A stretch of DNA of 64,000 bases, taken from contig JAJYYO010000001.1 in NCBI GenBank assembly GCA_021800795.1, forward strand, positions 62,001-126,000, in the 5' to 3' direction. Made by a program: the position numbers and the translations under genes. The first letter of the stretch is position 1; the number at the start of each line of letters is the position of its first letter. The stretch comes from Pseudomonadota bacterium. GTDB taxonomy: Bacteria; Pseudomonadota; Gammaproteobacteria; Burkholderiales; Gallionellaceae. Below, piece by piece: positions 1-8,975 of the stretch. Below the pieces are notes generated by a model. The model was not told where the DNA came from. It worked only from the letters and a program-made list of their open reading frames with translations, and ran no database searches.

Positions 1-1289
1 CCCGTTTTTGCGATCTTCATCGACGGATAAATGATGCACATAATTCCGACCGCGCAAGAGACATAAATGGTCGGGCGCAATGCCAGCGACACGGCATCAC
101 CCATTAATACGCCATGCAGGCCGAATTGTCCGCCCCACATCGTCAGGGCCGCGGAAAACCCCGATGCCCTAAACACGGTCCATGCCAGCATCACCACGAG
201 CAATGTCAACAGGCGTGAGAGAAAATCGGGCATGGTATAACCTCGATTGCTATAGGCGCGCGCAATGCTGAGCGCAGAACCGTGGATGATGCCCCAGATG
301 AGAAAATTCCAGCTCTCGCCGCCATGCCACAATCCGCCTATCGCCATGGTCAACATCAGGTTGATATAGGTGCGCGTTTGACCGCTGCGATTACCTCCCA
401 GCAAGGAAATATACAGATAGTCGCGCAGCCAGGAAGACAAGGTCATATGCCAGCGACGCCAGAAATCCTGTATGGAAACTGCGAGGTAGGGATTGTTGAA
501 GTTCGGATCGAATTTGAAGCCCAACATCAGGCCCAGGCCTATGGCCATCAGGCTGTAGCCGGCGAAATCGAAATAGAGCTGTATCGTGTAAGCGCCGCAG
601 CCTGTCCAGGCGTCGATCAGACTGGGATTCGTTTCCTTGAAGACCAGTGCGACCAGCGGAGACAGCGGGTCGGCGATCAGCACCTTCATGGCAAAACCAA
701 TCATGAAACGGCGAACCCCGGTGGCAAATTCATCGGCAGAAAAAAAGCGCTCGCGCAGCTCCTTTTCTATCACCTTGTAACGAACGATGGGACCTGCAAT
801 CAGATGGGGGAACATCGCGATATAGGCGCTGAAAAAGATAAAGCGATATTGCGCCTGCACGATGCCACGGCGCACATCAACCAGATAGGAGGTCGCGTGC
901 AGCACAGTAAACGATAATGCGATAGGCAGATATACCATCTGCCAGACGATCAGCGGTTGGTCGCTGCTGCCAAACAAGTCATTGAGCGACTGCACCACGA
1001 CGTTGGCATATTTGTACCAGGCTAAACTTGCAAGATTGATCAGTATCCCGGCCGCCATGGTGCGCGTCTTGATTTTTTCGGAAGAAGATTTGTCGATCAA
1101 TATGGCAGCAAGCCAGGTGACGAGGGTCAGTGCTATGATCAGTAACAGGTATTTCGGCGTCCACCAGGCGTAAAAAAGCCAGCTGCCGATCAGCAGGGTG
1201 TGATTGCGAAAACGCGACGGCGTAAGAAAGTAAAACGCGAAGAAAATCGGCAAAAAAAGCGTCAGAAACTCTAGGGACGCAAAGACCAT
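1..1289 (-). CDS. MBOAT-family O-acyltransferase (AlgI/WssH-like), 3' part beyond window
   Basis: Membrane-bound O-acyltransferase, expected to move acetyl groups across the inner membrane for acetylation of an exported polysaccharide. The minus-strand frame opens at ATG 1289 (MVFASLEFLTLFLPIFF) and stays open to base 1, so about 429 codons are visible and the C-terminus is missing. Many hydrophobic segments are present, with the AlgI-type stretches YFDFAGYSLMAIGLGL and DFWRRWHMTLSSWLRDYL and the conserved histidine in GGLWHGGESWNFLIWG. It is the last visible gene of the bcs operon, after two SGNH hydrolases and an AlgF-like gene. That arrangement resembles the cellulose-acetylation module of wss operons, so cellulose is the inferred acceptor. 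The family call is firm; the substrate is inference. Confidence 0.9.
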   Translation of the reverse strand, partial: MVFASLEFLTLFLPIFFAFYFLTPSRFRNHTLLIGSWLFYAWWTPKYLLLIIALTLVTWLAAILIDKSSSEKIKTRTMAAGILINLASLAWYKYANVVVQSLNDLFGSSDQPLIVWQMVYLPIALSFTVLHATSYLVDVRRGIVQAQYRFIFFSAYIAMFPHLIAGPIVRYKVIEKELRERFFSADEFATGVRRFMIGFAMKVLIADPLSPLVALVFKETNPSLIDAWTGCGAYTIQLYFDFAGYSLMAIGLGLMLGFKFDPNFNNPYLAVSIQDFWRRWHMTLSSWLRDYLYISLLGGNRSGQTRTYINLMLTMAIGGLWHGGESWNFLIWGIIHGSALSIARAYSNRGYTMPDFLSRLLTLLVVMLAWTVFRASGFSAALTMWGGQFGLHGVLMGDAVSLALRPTIYVSCAVGIMCIIYPSMKIAKT

Positions 1290-1328
1290 GAAATAGCGAC
1301 TCCGTAATAATGCCGTTTAATTAAAGCT

Positions 1329-2000
1329 CTAAGGAGCCGGCTTGGCTCTGATTTTCTGCATGATGTCGGACGAAACAATTTCGCTGGCAATCGCATCACC
1401 CCAGGCTTGATAGCCTTCGGGCATAAAATGCACACCATCTTCTGTCCGCCACTCGCCCGGTTTGGACATTTTCAGAGAGTTCAGATAAACGCAGGGAGCG
1501 ACGATTTCAGCAAGGTAGTTTGACATTTCTTTTACGCGAGCATACGTTTTGCCGAACGAACCGCCTTCACTTCCCCATGCCGGTCCAACCCACACACAAC
1601 TGACGCCGCTGGCCTTGATGCCCCGGGTCAAGCTGCTCACCTGATCCCATACCCAGGTTTTTGGAAATGCATGGCTTTTGTAGGCAGCCATATCGTCGCC
1701 ATTAACGACTACAATCAGATCAGGGTGATACTCATTAACCATATCAGGCAATGGCCTGGTTGAACCCGCCTCACTCGCTCTATTCCTGATATGCGCATTA
1801 TCCAGCCTGAATGCACTGCCGCAGAAGGGATGAACGCTCTTCATCCAGTCGCCTGAAGGCGATCCACAGGCGCCATAGCTATACACCTTGGCACCCTGCC
1901 GCATCAAGTCATCATGTAATGTGGAAATCAAATAGTTCTGGGTCATATGACTATCTCCAATCATCAGGACCGTCATGCCAGCAAGAAGCAAACTCACCAT
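1329..2000 (-). CDS. SGNH/GDSL-type hydrolase, copy 1 (AlgJ/AlgX/WssI-like role)
   Basis: A 223-residue protein with a hydrophobic N-terminus (signal or anchor) leading directly into the block I motif GDSHM, and a C-terminal DGVHF that supplies the Asp-x-x-His pair of SGNH enzymes. A glycine/asparagine pair lies in VVVNGDDMAAY. The start ATG 2000 has an AAGGG ribosome site just upstream. It is a close paralogue of the protein at 2779-3444, and the two flank the AlgF-like gene. Within an O-acetylation cassette, SGNH proteins either transfer acetyl to the polymer in the periplasm or remove it. Family call strong; direction of the reaction unknown. Confidence 0.85.
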   Translation of the reverse strand: MVSLLLAGMTVLMIGDSHMTQNYLISTLHDDLMRQGAKVYSYGACGSPSGDWMKSVHPFCGSAFRLDNAHIRNRASEAGSTRPLPDMVNEYHPDLIVVVNGDDMAAYKSHAFPKTWVWDQVSSLTRGIKASGVSCVWVGPAWGSEGGSFGKTYARVKEMSNYLAEIVAPCVYLNSLKMSKPGEWRTEDGVHFMPEGYQAWGDAIASEIVSSDIMQKIRAKPAP

Positions 2001-2108
2001 TCAACCCTTTCCCGTTAAAAAATTATCAAGATCGGCTAGCTTCACGAAAAACTCGTGCGTACTGATTGCAAAGCTCGCAATGGCCATGAGTTATGCACAG
2101 GACTCACG

Positions 2109-2771
2109 TCAATTTGCGTCATGCACAAAGAATACCTGCCGTGTATTTTTCAGGTTCAGCAAAAATACGCTATAGCGCCCCCCCGCTTCCAATTGGCCTA
2201 AATCCACTTTTGTATTCTGCCCTCCACAACCGACCGTTGCGCTCAATTTAACGGGATTAATCAGGCGACGCTGTACCGTAAATGGTTTGACGCCCTCCAG
2301 AATGGTCGCTTTTTTGGCGCCGCCCTGCATGGTTGCAGTACAGCTTGCATCAAGATTAAACAGCGATACGGATGCGCGCATGGCGTTAAAATCATCCGGT
2401 GTTTCTCTGACCAGCATGGTTTTAAGCTTCGCAGTTGCATCTGGCAAAATGGCAACCGTGATATATTCCCAAGGTTTTCCTGTCACTTCCACGCTACCCT
2501 TGCGCCCCTTGCCCTGAAGGGTTGCCGTCAGTTTTGAAGCGGCCTTGACGGTGAAAAAGCGCGATGCACGCCCATCAGCATTGGCATTAAACTCAATCTT
2601 TGCCGAGCCATTTGACGAGATGATTTCAATTGTATTTTCAGTCGCATTGACAAACCGGACATAAGACGACTCTTCCGACGGCCCGGTTTCGTACAGTTGC
2701 GGCTCGGCCAGAGCCAAGCCCGGAAAACAGAAGAATATGGAAATTAATCCTGCCAGCTGAGCAATTTTCAT
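2109..2771 (-). CDS. AlgF-like periplasmic polysaccharide O-acetylation protein
   Basis: A 220-residue secreted protein with an N-terminal signal peptide ending near LALAEPQLYETG. The body has the AlgF pattern: a beta-rich start SSYVRFVNATENTIEI, a repeated small domain, and a C-terminal YSVFLLNLKNTRQVFF. AlgF/WssG proteins are periplasmic partners of MBOAT O-acetyltransferases. It lies between the two SGNH hydrolase genes, 7 bases after the stop of the upstream one, and 108 bases before the next. Cellulose acetylation is inferred from the operon rather than from the sequence of this protein. Confidence 0.8.
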   Translation of the reverse strand: MKIAQLAGLISIFFCFPGLALAEPQLYETGPSEESSYVRFVNATENTIEIISSNGSAKIEFNANADGRASRFFTVKAASKLTATLQGKGRKGSVEVTGKPWEYITVAILPDATAKLKTMLVRETPDDFNAMRASVSLFNLDASCTATMQGGAKKATILEGVKPFTVQRRLINPVKLSATVGCGGQNTKVDLGQLEAGGRYSVFLLNLKNTRQVFFVHDAN

Positions 2772-2778
2772 GTCAGCC

Positions 2779-3444
2779 TCAGTGTTTGATTTTTTGCAGA
2801 ATGTCGGATGAGACTATTTGTTTGGCAATCGCATTGCCCCACGCCTGATATCCCGAATCTAAATAATGCTGCCCATCGCCGGGTATGGTTGCCCATTCGC
2901 CGGGTTTTTCCATATTCAGCGAACTGATATAAATGCAGGGTGAAACAATTTCAGCCAGGTAATCGGACATTTCGCGGGTTCTGGCAAATGTTTTGCCATA
3001 CTTTCCTCCCTCGCTTCCCCAGGCAGGACCAACCCACACGCAACTTGCCCCGCTGGCTGCAATTCCTTTTGTCAGGGTATGCACTTCTCCCCATATCCAG
3101 CTTTTCGGCATGGTTGGATTTTTATAACCCGCCATAGTGTCTCCATTGACCACCACGATCAAATCGGGATGATAAAGCTTTACCAGATCAGGCAGCGGCT
3201 TGGTAAATCCGGCCTCGCTCGCGCGCATCCTGACAGGGCCATTGTCCAGCCTGAAGGCGCTGCCGCAGGGAGGTTGTACTGTTTGCATCCAGGCGCCTGA
3301 AGGGGTGCCGCATGCTCCGTAAGAGTAGACTTTGGCGCCCTGTTGCATTAAGTCATCATGTAACGTGGTAATCAGGTATCCCTGAGTCGCCATATGGCTG
3401 TCGCCGATAATCAGAACGGTAAGGCCGGCAAGAAGTAGGCTCAT
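2779..3444 (-). CDS. SGNH/GDSL-type hydrolase, copy 2
   Basis: A 221-residue paralogue of the 1329-2000 protein, nearly collinear from MSLLLAGLTVLIIGDSHM onward. It shares the blocks KVYSYGACG, SAFRLDN, DLIVVVNGD and CVWVGPAWGSEGG. The catalytic serine motif GDSHM and the C-terminal DGQHY Asp/His pair are kept. It differs mainly around the loop before DGQHY and at its shorter C-terminus. ATG 3444 begins about 110 bases after the TPR gene stop. Tandem duplication around the AlgF-like gene suggests two acetyl-handling steps, or specialised transfer and removal; that split is inference. Confidence 0.85.
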   Translation of the reverse strand: MSLLLAGLTVLIIGDSHMATQGYLITTLHDDLMQQGAKVYSYGACGTPSGAWMQTVQPPCGSAFRLDNGPVRMRASEAGFTKPLPDLVKLYHPDLIVVVNGDTMAGYKNPTMPKSWIWGEVHTLTKGIAASGASCVWVGPAWGSEGGKYGKTFARTREMSDYLAEIVSPCIYISSLNMEKPGEWATIPGDGQHYLDSGYQAWGNAIAKQIVSSDILQKIKH

Positions 3445-3554
3445 GATGCTATCCTTAGTGCAAGTTAAAAAAATAGGCTCGATTTTAAGGGCCGGTGTAA
3501 GTGCTGTCCAGCAATAACCGCTCTGTTCGATTAATGCACCAACAAAAAATCAGG

Positions 3555-5444
3555 TTAATGTTTAGCTTTCCGTGGTTCGGATATTTCATTTTTCCAAAGC
3601 GCTGGTGGCTCAGGCGGAACAGACTGGTTGTCACTTATAGCCAGTTCAGTAGCTACCCGACGCAGCAACAACTCCGCTTCCTGATTTTTCCCCTGCCTCA
3701 CCAGCGCATCGGCACGGTCGATCTGCACATGAGCCCAGGCCGTTTTTTGCAATTGAGCCATTTCTTCGGTGCGGGAAACGGGCGACACTTTTTCCAGTGC
3801 ATACAAGGTTTCCGGCCAGAGGCGTTGCGCTGCATACAATCGGGCGCTGGCAAAAATAGCCTCCGGCAGGTCGGGGCTGGCAGTCAGGACGCTGTCTATC
3901 TGCATCCGCGCTTTCGCAATTTCCCCGGCGGCCAGATAAATTCTGGCAAGGTCCAGACGTGTCTTCAGGCTGTTGGGATTTTTCAACAGGCTATCTTCCA
4001 ACGCCGTTCGTGCTGCGCTCTCCCCGCTGCCTTCTGCGTGCTGCCCAGTACCGCGACCTGTGCGAGACGCTGCGCTGGTAAGCTGATCGGTCTCCATCAA
4101 CTGCAACTTCTGTCTTATTTGCACGGCAAGATCGCTACGTCCATGAGTTTCCCAGTACTGTGCCCGCTCATTCAATTCCTGTGCCGATGGATGTGCGGCC
4201 GCTTGGGCGCTGGTTGCAGGCTGGACCTCGTTCACGACTGGTAAAGTTGCTATTGGCATTTCAATCGACGCATTGATGTCGTGTCTCTCCGCTGCCGCGG
4301 GCTTGGCTGATGGCGCCCGCATGTTGTCAGCCAAATCACTCCGCCCGTGTGCCGCCCAGTATTTCGCCGTTTCATTCGCATCGGGTGTGGGCGGTTTTGC
4401 ATCGTTCAGCGCATCTTCCTGCGCCAGTGGGCGACTGTCGGTGCTCATGATGATCTGACCGGTATTAACGGTCGTAGCCTGTTTGGGATGCATCTGCTCT
4501 AATTGCTTGCGAATTTTATCAGCCAGATCGCGGCGACCATGACTCTCCCAGTATGCTGCGCGTTCTGTCAGCGCTGCCGGATTGTGTTCAACCGTGAGCT
4601 GTCCGCCCGGCGCCGGTGTTGCGGGGCTGGATGGCGGCGCTGCATTCATCTGCCGTTCAAAAAAACCGGAAAATTTTTCATCCTGGTCGCTGCGCCTTTC
4701 TGCAGGCGCGGATGCCGAATTCGAAGGTTGTACGGGCGCAACTTCGCCTATCTGCAAAATGCCTGTTGCAGCCTTTGCTGACTTGAGCGGAACGCGATTT
4801 GCACTGTCGGGAAGCGGGGCGAGATTGTGGCTGCCATCGACGTCAGGCCTGGCATCTGGCGTGTCGGTTTGCAGCGGGGCAGGTGCCGTCTTGTCAGGCA
4901 AGGTATTTTCGCTAACCGTTCCCTGATAGAGATCCGGCCAGTCTTCAACCTGCCTGACAGCTGTCGAACTATCCACAGGAACTGGAATGACAACTGGCTG
5001 GAGAGGCATCGCCGGGGCTGCAAGCGATGTGCGATCCTCAACCGGCGAAGGAATCGGTGCAGGAGCAGCAACAGGTTCAGGCGCAGGGGGCGCTGCGGGT
5101 TCAGGTGTACGAGCCGGCTCAGTAACAGGCATGGCAGCGGATACAGCAGATATGGCAGCAGGTTCATGCGTGGCATCATGGTTTTCCTGATGGCCGGGTT
5201 CTGCCGACTTTTCCTGGCTGTTGCCGGCTTTGTCCATTGCGGCCAGCGCTTCGGCATTGTTCGGCTCAAGCTGCAGCAGCGCTTGCCAGATTGGTATCGC
5301 CATATCGGCACGGCCAAGTTTGTCCCAGTAGTGCGCCCTGTCTGTCAATATTTGCGTTTCCGGCAGCGCATCAGCTGCCCAGCCGGGACATGACATGGGC
5401 AGCATGACAAAAAAGGACAGTACAACTAATTTTTTGCTGAACAT
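3555..5444 (-). CDS. Secreted TPR protein in the bcsC position, lacking the outer-membrane barrel
   Basis: About 629 residues with a signal peptide (LVVLSFFVMLPMSCPGWAA). ATG 5444 is preferred over the upstream in-frame GTG 5456 because GGAAG sits just before it; the start overlaps the bcsZ 3' end. The motif R-x-x-YW-x-x-x-GR-x-D-x-A occurs four times (near residues 40, 300, 365 and 435), separated by Pro/Ala-rich linkers. The C-terminal 150 residues form TPR helices resembling the middle of BcsC (LDLARIYLAAGEIAKARMQ, EAIFASARLYAAQRLWPE). BcsC is normally over 1,100 residues and ends in a 16-strand porin; here the frame stops after the TPRs and the next 110 bases lead to another gene. It may scaffold the synthase in the periplasm with a porin encoded elsewhere, or be a decayed BcsC. 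Confidence 0.75.
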   Translation of the reverse strand: MFSKKLVVLSFFVMLPMSCPGWAADALPETQILTDRAHYWDKLGRADMAIPIWQALLQLEPNNAEALAAMDKAGNSQEKSAEPGHQENHDATHEPAAISAVSAAMPVTEPARTPEPAAPPAPEPVAAPAPIPSPVEDRTSLAAPAMPLQPVVIPVPVDSSTAVRQVEDWPDLYQGTVSENTLPDKTAPAPLQTDTPDARPDVDGSHNLAPLPDSANRVPLKSAKAATGILQIGEVAPVQPSNSASAPAERRSDQDEKFSGFFERQMNAAPPSSPATPAPGGQLTVEHNPAALTERAAYWESHGRRDLADKIRKQLEQMHPKQATTVNTGQIIMSTDSRPLAQEDALNDAKPPTPDANETAKYWAAHGRSDLADNMRAPSAKPAAAERHDINASIEMPIATLPVVNEVQPATSAQAAAHPSAQELNERAQYWETHGRSDLAVQIRQKLQLMETDQLTSAASRTGRGTGQHAEGSGESAARTALEDSLLKNPNSLKTRLDLARIYLAAGEIAKARMQIDSVLTASPDLPEAIFASARLYAAQRLWPETLYALEKVSPVSRTEEMAQLQKTAWAHVQIDRADALVRQGKNQEAELLLRRVATELAISDNQSVPPEPPALWKNEISEPRKAKH

Positions 5445-6589
5445 GATGACTTCCACTTTACGGCAAGCTGTCCCTGTGAGGCGAAGGCAAATCTGTGCTC
5501 CATCCAGCCCTGACCGAATAATGTCAGCACCTGATCGTAATAGCGCGGTGTTTGTCCGATTAAAACGCCTGTCGCCGCATCACGGGCGGCAATCAGCCGT
5601 TCACCCTGCAAACGCTGCGCATTCCTGTTTTTCATGGTTGCAAAATAGGGCAACAGCGCAGCCGAGAAACTCGGCGGACTGACGCCGGAGATCGCGCCTG
5701 TTTGCGTATCCACGGTCAATGGAGGACTGGTTTCATAAGCGGGTATCAGTTGATTCATGCCGGAAATAACCTTCTTCAAACGAGACGACATGGTATCCTG
5801 CCTGGACAACATGCCCCACCACAAATAGACGCGAATGGCGTCATAGCTGCCGACTGCGCCCTGTTCCGGATCAGGCTGAAAACCTTTGCCCGGAATATAG
5901 GCTACCCAGTCCGGCACAAAACCCCGTGTGCTGACCGCGCGGAGCATCCTGAGATTATTTTCGATGACAGCGCTCCACGGACCGGATGGATCTGATTTTG
6001 AAAAGGCACGCAGCAATTGCACCGGGAAATAGCTGGGATTCAGTCTGATCCCGCCGTTATCCAGATCGAAGCCCGTATGTGCCGGCATCAGCATCGCACC
6101 CGCGCCGGGAAGATATCGGAGCAGGTGAATGCGTATGTTGGCCAGCATCAGGTTGCCCTGTGCCGTATAGCCGGGTTCATGCCATAGTCTTCCTGCCTCA
6201 AGCAGGGTGTAAGCCAACCAGACATCCGCGTCGGATGCGGAATTCTCGTCGACTATCGCCCAGTTGCCGTCTATTCTTTTACCCCATTGCCAGGCAGGCA
6301 GTCGCGCCCCCAGGTCGCCGCCCGCCAGGTTTTCGCGTGTCCAGCGCAGGATGCGCTCAAATGCTTCCCTGTCATCGGCAACCAGCGAGAAAAACAGCGC
6401 ATAGGATTGACCTTCCGAGGTGCTGTAGCGCTGTGCACTCTCGTCGGCCAGTACCCTGCCGTCAGCCTGAATAAAGTTGTTGTCGAAGGCACGCCACAAT
6501 GACCAGTCATCGCAGGGTTGCGCATAAACCGGCAACGCAGCCAGCAGGAACGGCAGGCATCGAATGATCGCACGACAGGCGGCCAGCAT
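5426..6589 (-). CDS. bcsZ: Endo-1,4-beta-glucanase of the cellulose operon (GH8)
   Basis: A 387-residue periplasmic cellulase that trims or edits nascent cellulose chains. A signal peptide (CRAIIRCLPFLLAALPVYAQP) precedes the GH8 fold. The catalytic acid lies in STSEGQSYA and the base region in ENSASDADVWLAY, with WQWGKR and LNPSYFP typical of BcsZ. Length matches the family (about 370 residues). It starts 3 bases after bcsB and its end overlaps the following TPR gene, so translational coupling is likely. Confidence 0.93.
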   Translation of the reverse strand: MLAACRAIIRCLPFLLAALPVYAQPCDDWSLWRAFDNNFIQADGRVLADESAQRYSTSEGQSYALFFSLVADDREAFERILRWTRENLAGGDLGARLPAWQWGKRIDGNWAIVDENSASDADVWLAYTLLEAGRLWHEPGYTAQGNLMLANIRIHLLRYLPGAGAMLMPAHTGFDLDNGGIRLNPSYFPVQLLRAFSKSDPSGPWSAVIENNLRMLRAVSTRGFVPDWVAYIPGKGFQPDPEQGAVGSYDAIRVYLWWGMLSRQDTMSSRLKKVISGMNQLIPAYETSPPLTVDTQTGAISGVSPPSFSAALLPYFATMKNRNAQRLQGERLIAARDAATGVLIGQTPRYYDQVLTLFGQGWMEHRFAFASQGQLAVKWKSSCSAKN

Positions 6590-6592
6590 AAA

Positions 6593-8896
6593 TTATTTTG
6601 CTAATCGTTGTTCAACACGCTTGCGCAGGTATCGGAATGCAATGGCCGCCACCATCAATGCCGCCAGAGCAATAAAAACGATCATCAACAGCGGTTGACG
6701 GGACAGATGCCAGCGCAGCGCAGTCAGCCATGGCAAACTTCCGACGTAATAGGTCGGGCCCATCTGAAATCCTTCGATGCGTTTACCGCTTTGCAGCACC
6801 AGATCTCCCTGGAAATGGGGTGATATTTTCGGATCAGCCATGGATACGGCAAGTGCGCCTATCTGCTCATCGTTGTCCCCGGTGAAGGCGACCACGCTAC
6901 GACCGCTTTTTAGCGGCGATTCGAACGCAACCAGCGCACCCAAGCCACCATTGCCCTTGGTGATCAAATCCCCGGCCCTGTGCATGGCATCTTCCAGATC
7001 AATGTCCTCCCAACGGGAAATCAAACGTTCAAACGGCCCCGGCAATCTCAGCGTATGCGTCCCCTTTTCCAGCAATGGATGCATCTTGTCCGCCCAGCGT
7101 GCCAGCAATGGCTGGTTACCCGCTGTACCAATCAGGATCAGATCCTTATCGGCGTTGGCATCGACACTGGCGGCCGTGATGACCGTATGCCTGATGGCAG
7201 GATACCCCGTTGCACGACCCATGCGCCCCATCAGCACAAGATAGGTTTCAAGTTCCGATGGCGCCGCATTATCCGGCATCACGACAGTCGTCTCTGACAA
7301 GTCTGCCATGCGAGTATAAGGGAAGCCGTCGTTAACGAAAAAGCCCAGGTTAGGCAGCGCCGTGTAATGCGGGAAGGATGAAAAATCGATTGTAGATTTT
7401 TCGTCTATCACGCCACGCTCGTTGTTCAGGAATACATCCTTGCAGACACCCTGCTTGGTGTAATCAAAGAAGTAGTTCAGTTGCAACTGATTCTGGCCGT
7501 AAATATCCTGATGCGGAATCAGAACCAAGTCATTGCTGACGGCCTTGCCGTCTTCAAACAACGGCAACTTTACCTTTTTTTCCAATTTTCCGGGCACGCT
7601 GGCAAGCGGCAATGCCTGGACAAAAAGGTTGTTCATGTTAATGTTCAAGGTAGACCTGTCAGGCACCGGACGCGGCGTATACCGGTAATGCAGATCCATG
7701 GGAACACCCTGGCTTTTCCAGGCAAAAATATCGGGCGGTATGCTGAAATTAAGCCTGATCGGGCCAGGATTGATTCCCTCAGCTTGTAACTCATCCGGCT
7801 TGGCTAGTTCGGCAAAGTGCACGGGGCGATCGGTAGGTGTCCAGCGTGGCGCGTCGTAAGGTTTTCGCGCGGGAATATCCTGCATCTGCCCGACATTTAC
7901 ATAACCGCCGGTCAGTGTCGCTGAACCCAGCGTGAGGGCTTGCGCCGCAATATCCAGTTCCTTCGCATTGCGCCCCATCACTACCAGCAACTTCGCATAT
8001 GCATTGAGCGGATTGTTAACAACGGCCAAACTGGCGCCGCTGATCGCGGGCAAGCCAAGTCCCGTCGGAGGGCTGCTGCCCATCACCATCACCACACCGT
8101 TGCCCTTAGGCAGGGTATTGAGCAACAGGGGAAATTTCGCGCCGTGATAGCTGGAAAGCGCGCCGAACCAGGAGGCGACGACACCTGCTGCATGCAACGC
8201 TTCGTTGTTCGGCTGCGCCGGAAAAACGAAGGGCAGTTCAAGCTCGCCGTTGTCCAGCTTGTCAAAGAAGGGAGCAGGCAGCAGCGCAAGATCATTGGGC
8301 AATTTCAAGTGCCGTATGGTGATATCCAGTTTGCTCTGATTGCTGACATTCGCCCAGAGCGTCGAGTGCATGGGGTCTTCGCAATCGCGCGTATAGTGTG
8401 CGATTAGATTTAAGGTTAGCTTGTTGAAGTCGATGAACATGCTGGGATCAAGTGTGACATCGCTGGTATGTCCGTTGCTGTTCTCGCGAGCCATCGGCAG
8501 GCTGCTCATCTGTTCGCCGTTCAACAGCACTCTCAGATGTGACAACTCGGGAATGAGTGCGGGCGACCAGGCGTAGTTCAGACGCAAGTTGGCTGCGGTA
8601 ATCACCTCGTCCTTGCGCAAGGAAAAAGACATGCTGCGATGGCCATCTACGCTGCGCAATTCGATCGGACTGAGCGCGCCTAGTTCTTCCAGAGTATATG
8701 AGTAGTGGCTGATTTCATCCGAAGTATCACTCGCGACCGGCGCTGCTGCGTCGGCAGGAGGGGGTTCGGTCCTGTGCTTTTTTGCATGCACGATGCCGGG
8801 AGTGCTGGAACAGGCGAAGATAGCCAAAGCCAGCAACACCTTGCGAAAACGACTATTATCGTTATTAAAATTCATAAGCTTGCGTAATTTTGTCAT
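6593..8896 (-). CDS. bcsB: Cellulose synthase periplasmic subunit B
   Basis: A 767-residue BcsB that binds the BcsA transmembrane region and guides the glucan through the periplasm. An N-terminal signal segment (VLLALAIFACSSTPGIVHA) is followed by alternating carbohydrate-binding and flavodoxin-like domains (YTLEELGALSPIELRSVDG, YTRDCEDPMHSTLWANVS, PLVFPAQP region). A C-terminal transmembrane anchor near residues 735-755 (LLMIVFIALAALMVAAIAF) ends in basic residues. It lies between bcsA and bcsZ in the usual order. Confidence 0.93.
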   Translation of the reverse strand: MTKLRKLMNFNNDNSRFRKVLLALAIFACSSTPGIVHAKKHRTEPPPADAAAPVASDTSDEISHYSYTLEELGALSPIELRSVDGHRSMSFSLRKDEVITAANLRLNYAWSPALIPELSHLRVLLNGEQMSSLPMARENSNGHTSDVTLDPSMFIDFNKLTLNLIAHYTRDCEDPMHSTLWANVSNQSKLDITIRHLKLPNDLALLPAPFFDKLDNGELELPFVFPAQPNNEALHAAGVVASWFGALSSYHGAKFPLLLNTLPKGNGVVMVMGSSPPTGLGLPAISGASLAVVNNPLNAYAKLLVVMGRNAKELDIAAQALTLGSATLTGGYVNVGQMQDIPARKPYDAPRWTPTDRPVHFAELAKPDELQAEGINPGPIRLNFSIPPDIFAWKSQGVPMDLHYRYTPRPVPDRSTLNINMNNLFVQALPLASVPGKLEKKVKLPLFEDGKAVSNDLVLIPHQDIYGQNQLQLNYFFDYTKQGVCKDVFLNNERGVIDEKSTIDFSSFPHYTALPNLGFFVNDGFPYTRMADLSETTVVMPDNAAPSELETYLVLMGRMGRATGYPAIRHTVITAASVDANADKDLILIGTAGNQPLLARWADKMHPLLEKGTHTLRLPGPFERLISRWEDIDLEDAMHRAGDLITKGNGGLGALVAFESPLKSGRSVVAFTGDNDEQIGALAVSMADPKISPHFQGDLVLQSGKRIEGFQMGPTYYVGSLPWLTALRWHLSRQPLLMIVFIALAALMVAAIAFRYLRKRVEQRLAK

Positions 8897-8975
8897 ATTT
8901 AACTCACAATTTTAATCAATAACCGTTCAAAAACCTGTTCTCACCAGGTGCAGCCGTATTCAGATGTTGTTTGTT

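Noticed and set aside
282-917. 211-codon plus-strand frame
   Set aside because: It is antisense to the MBOAT gene, which has clear family motifs in its own frame.
4503-5393. Plus-strand Arg/Cys-rich frames
   Set aside because: They are antisense products of the Pro/Ala-rich linkers of the TPR gene.
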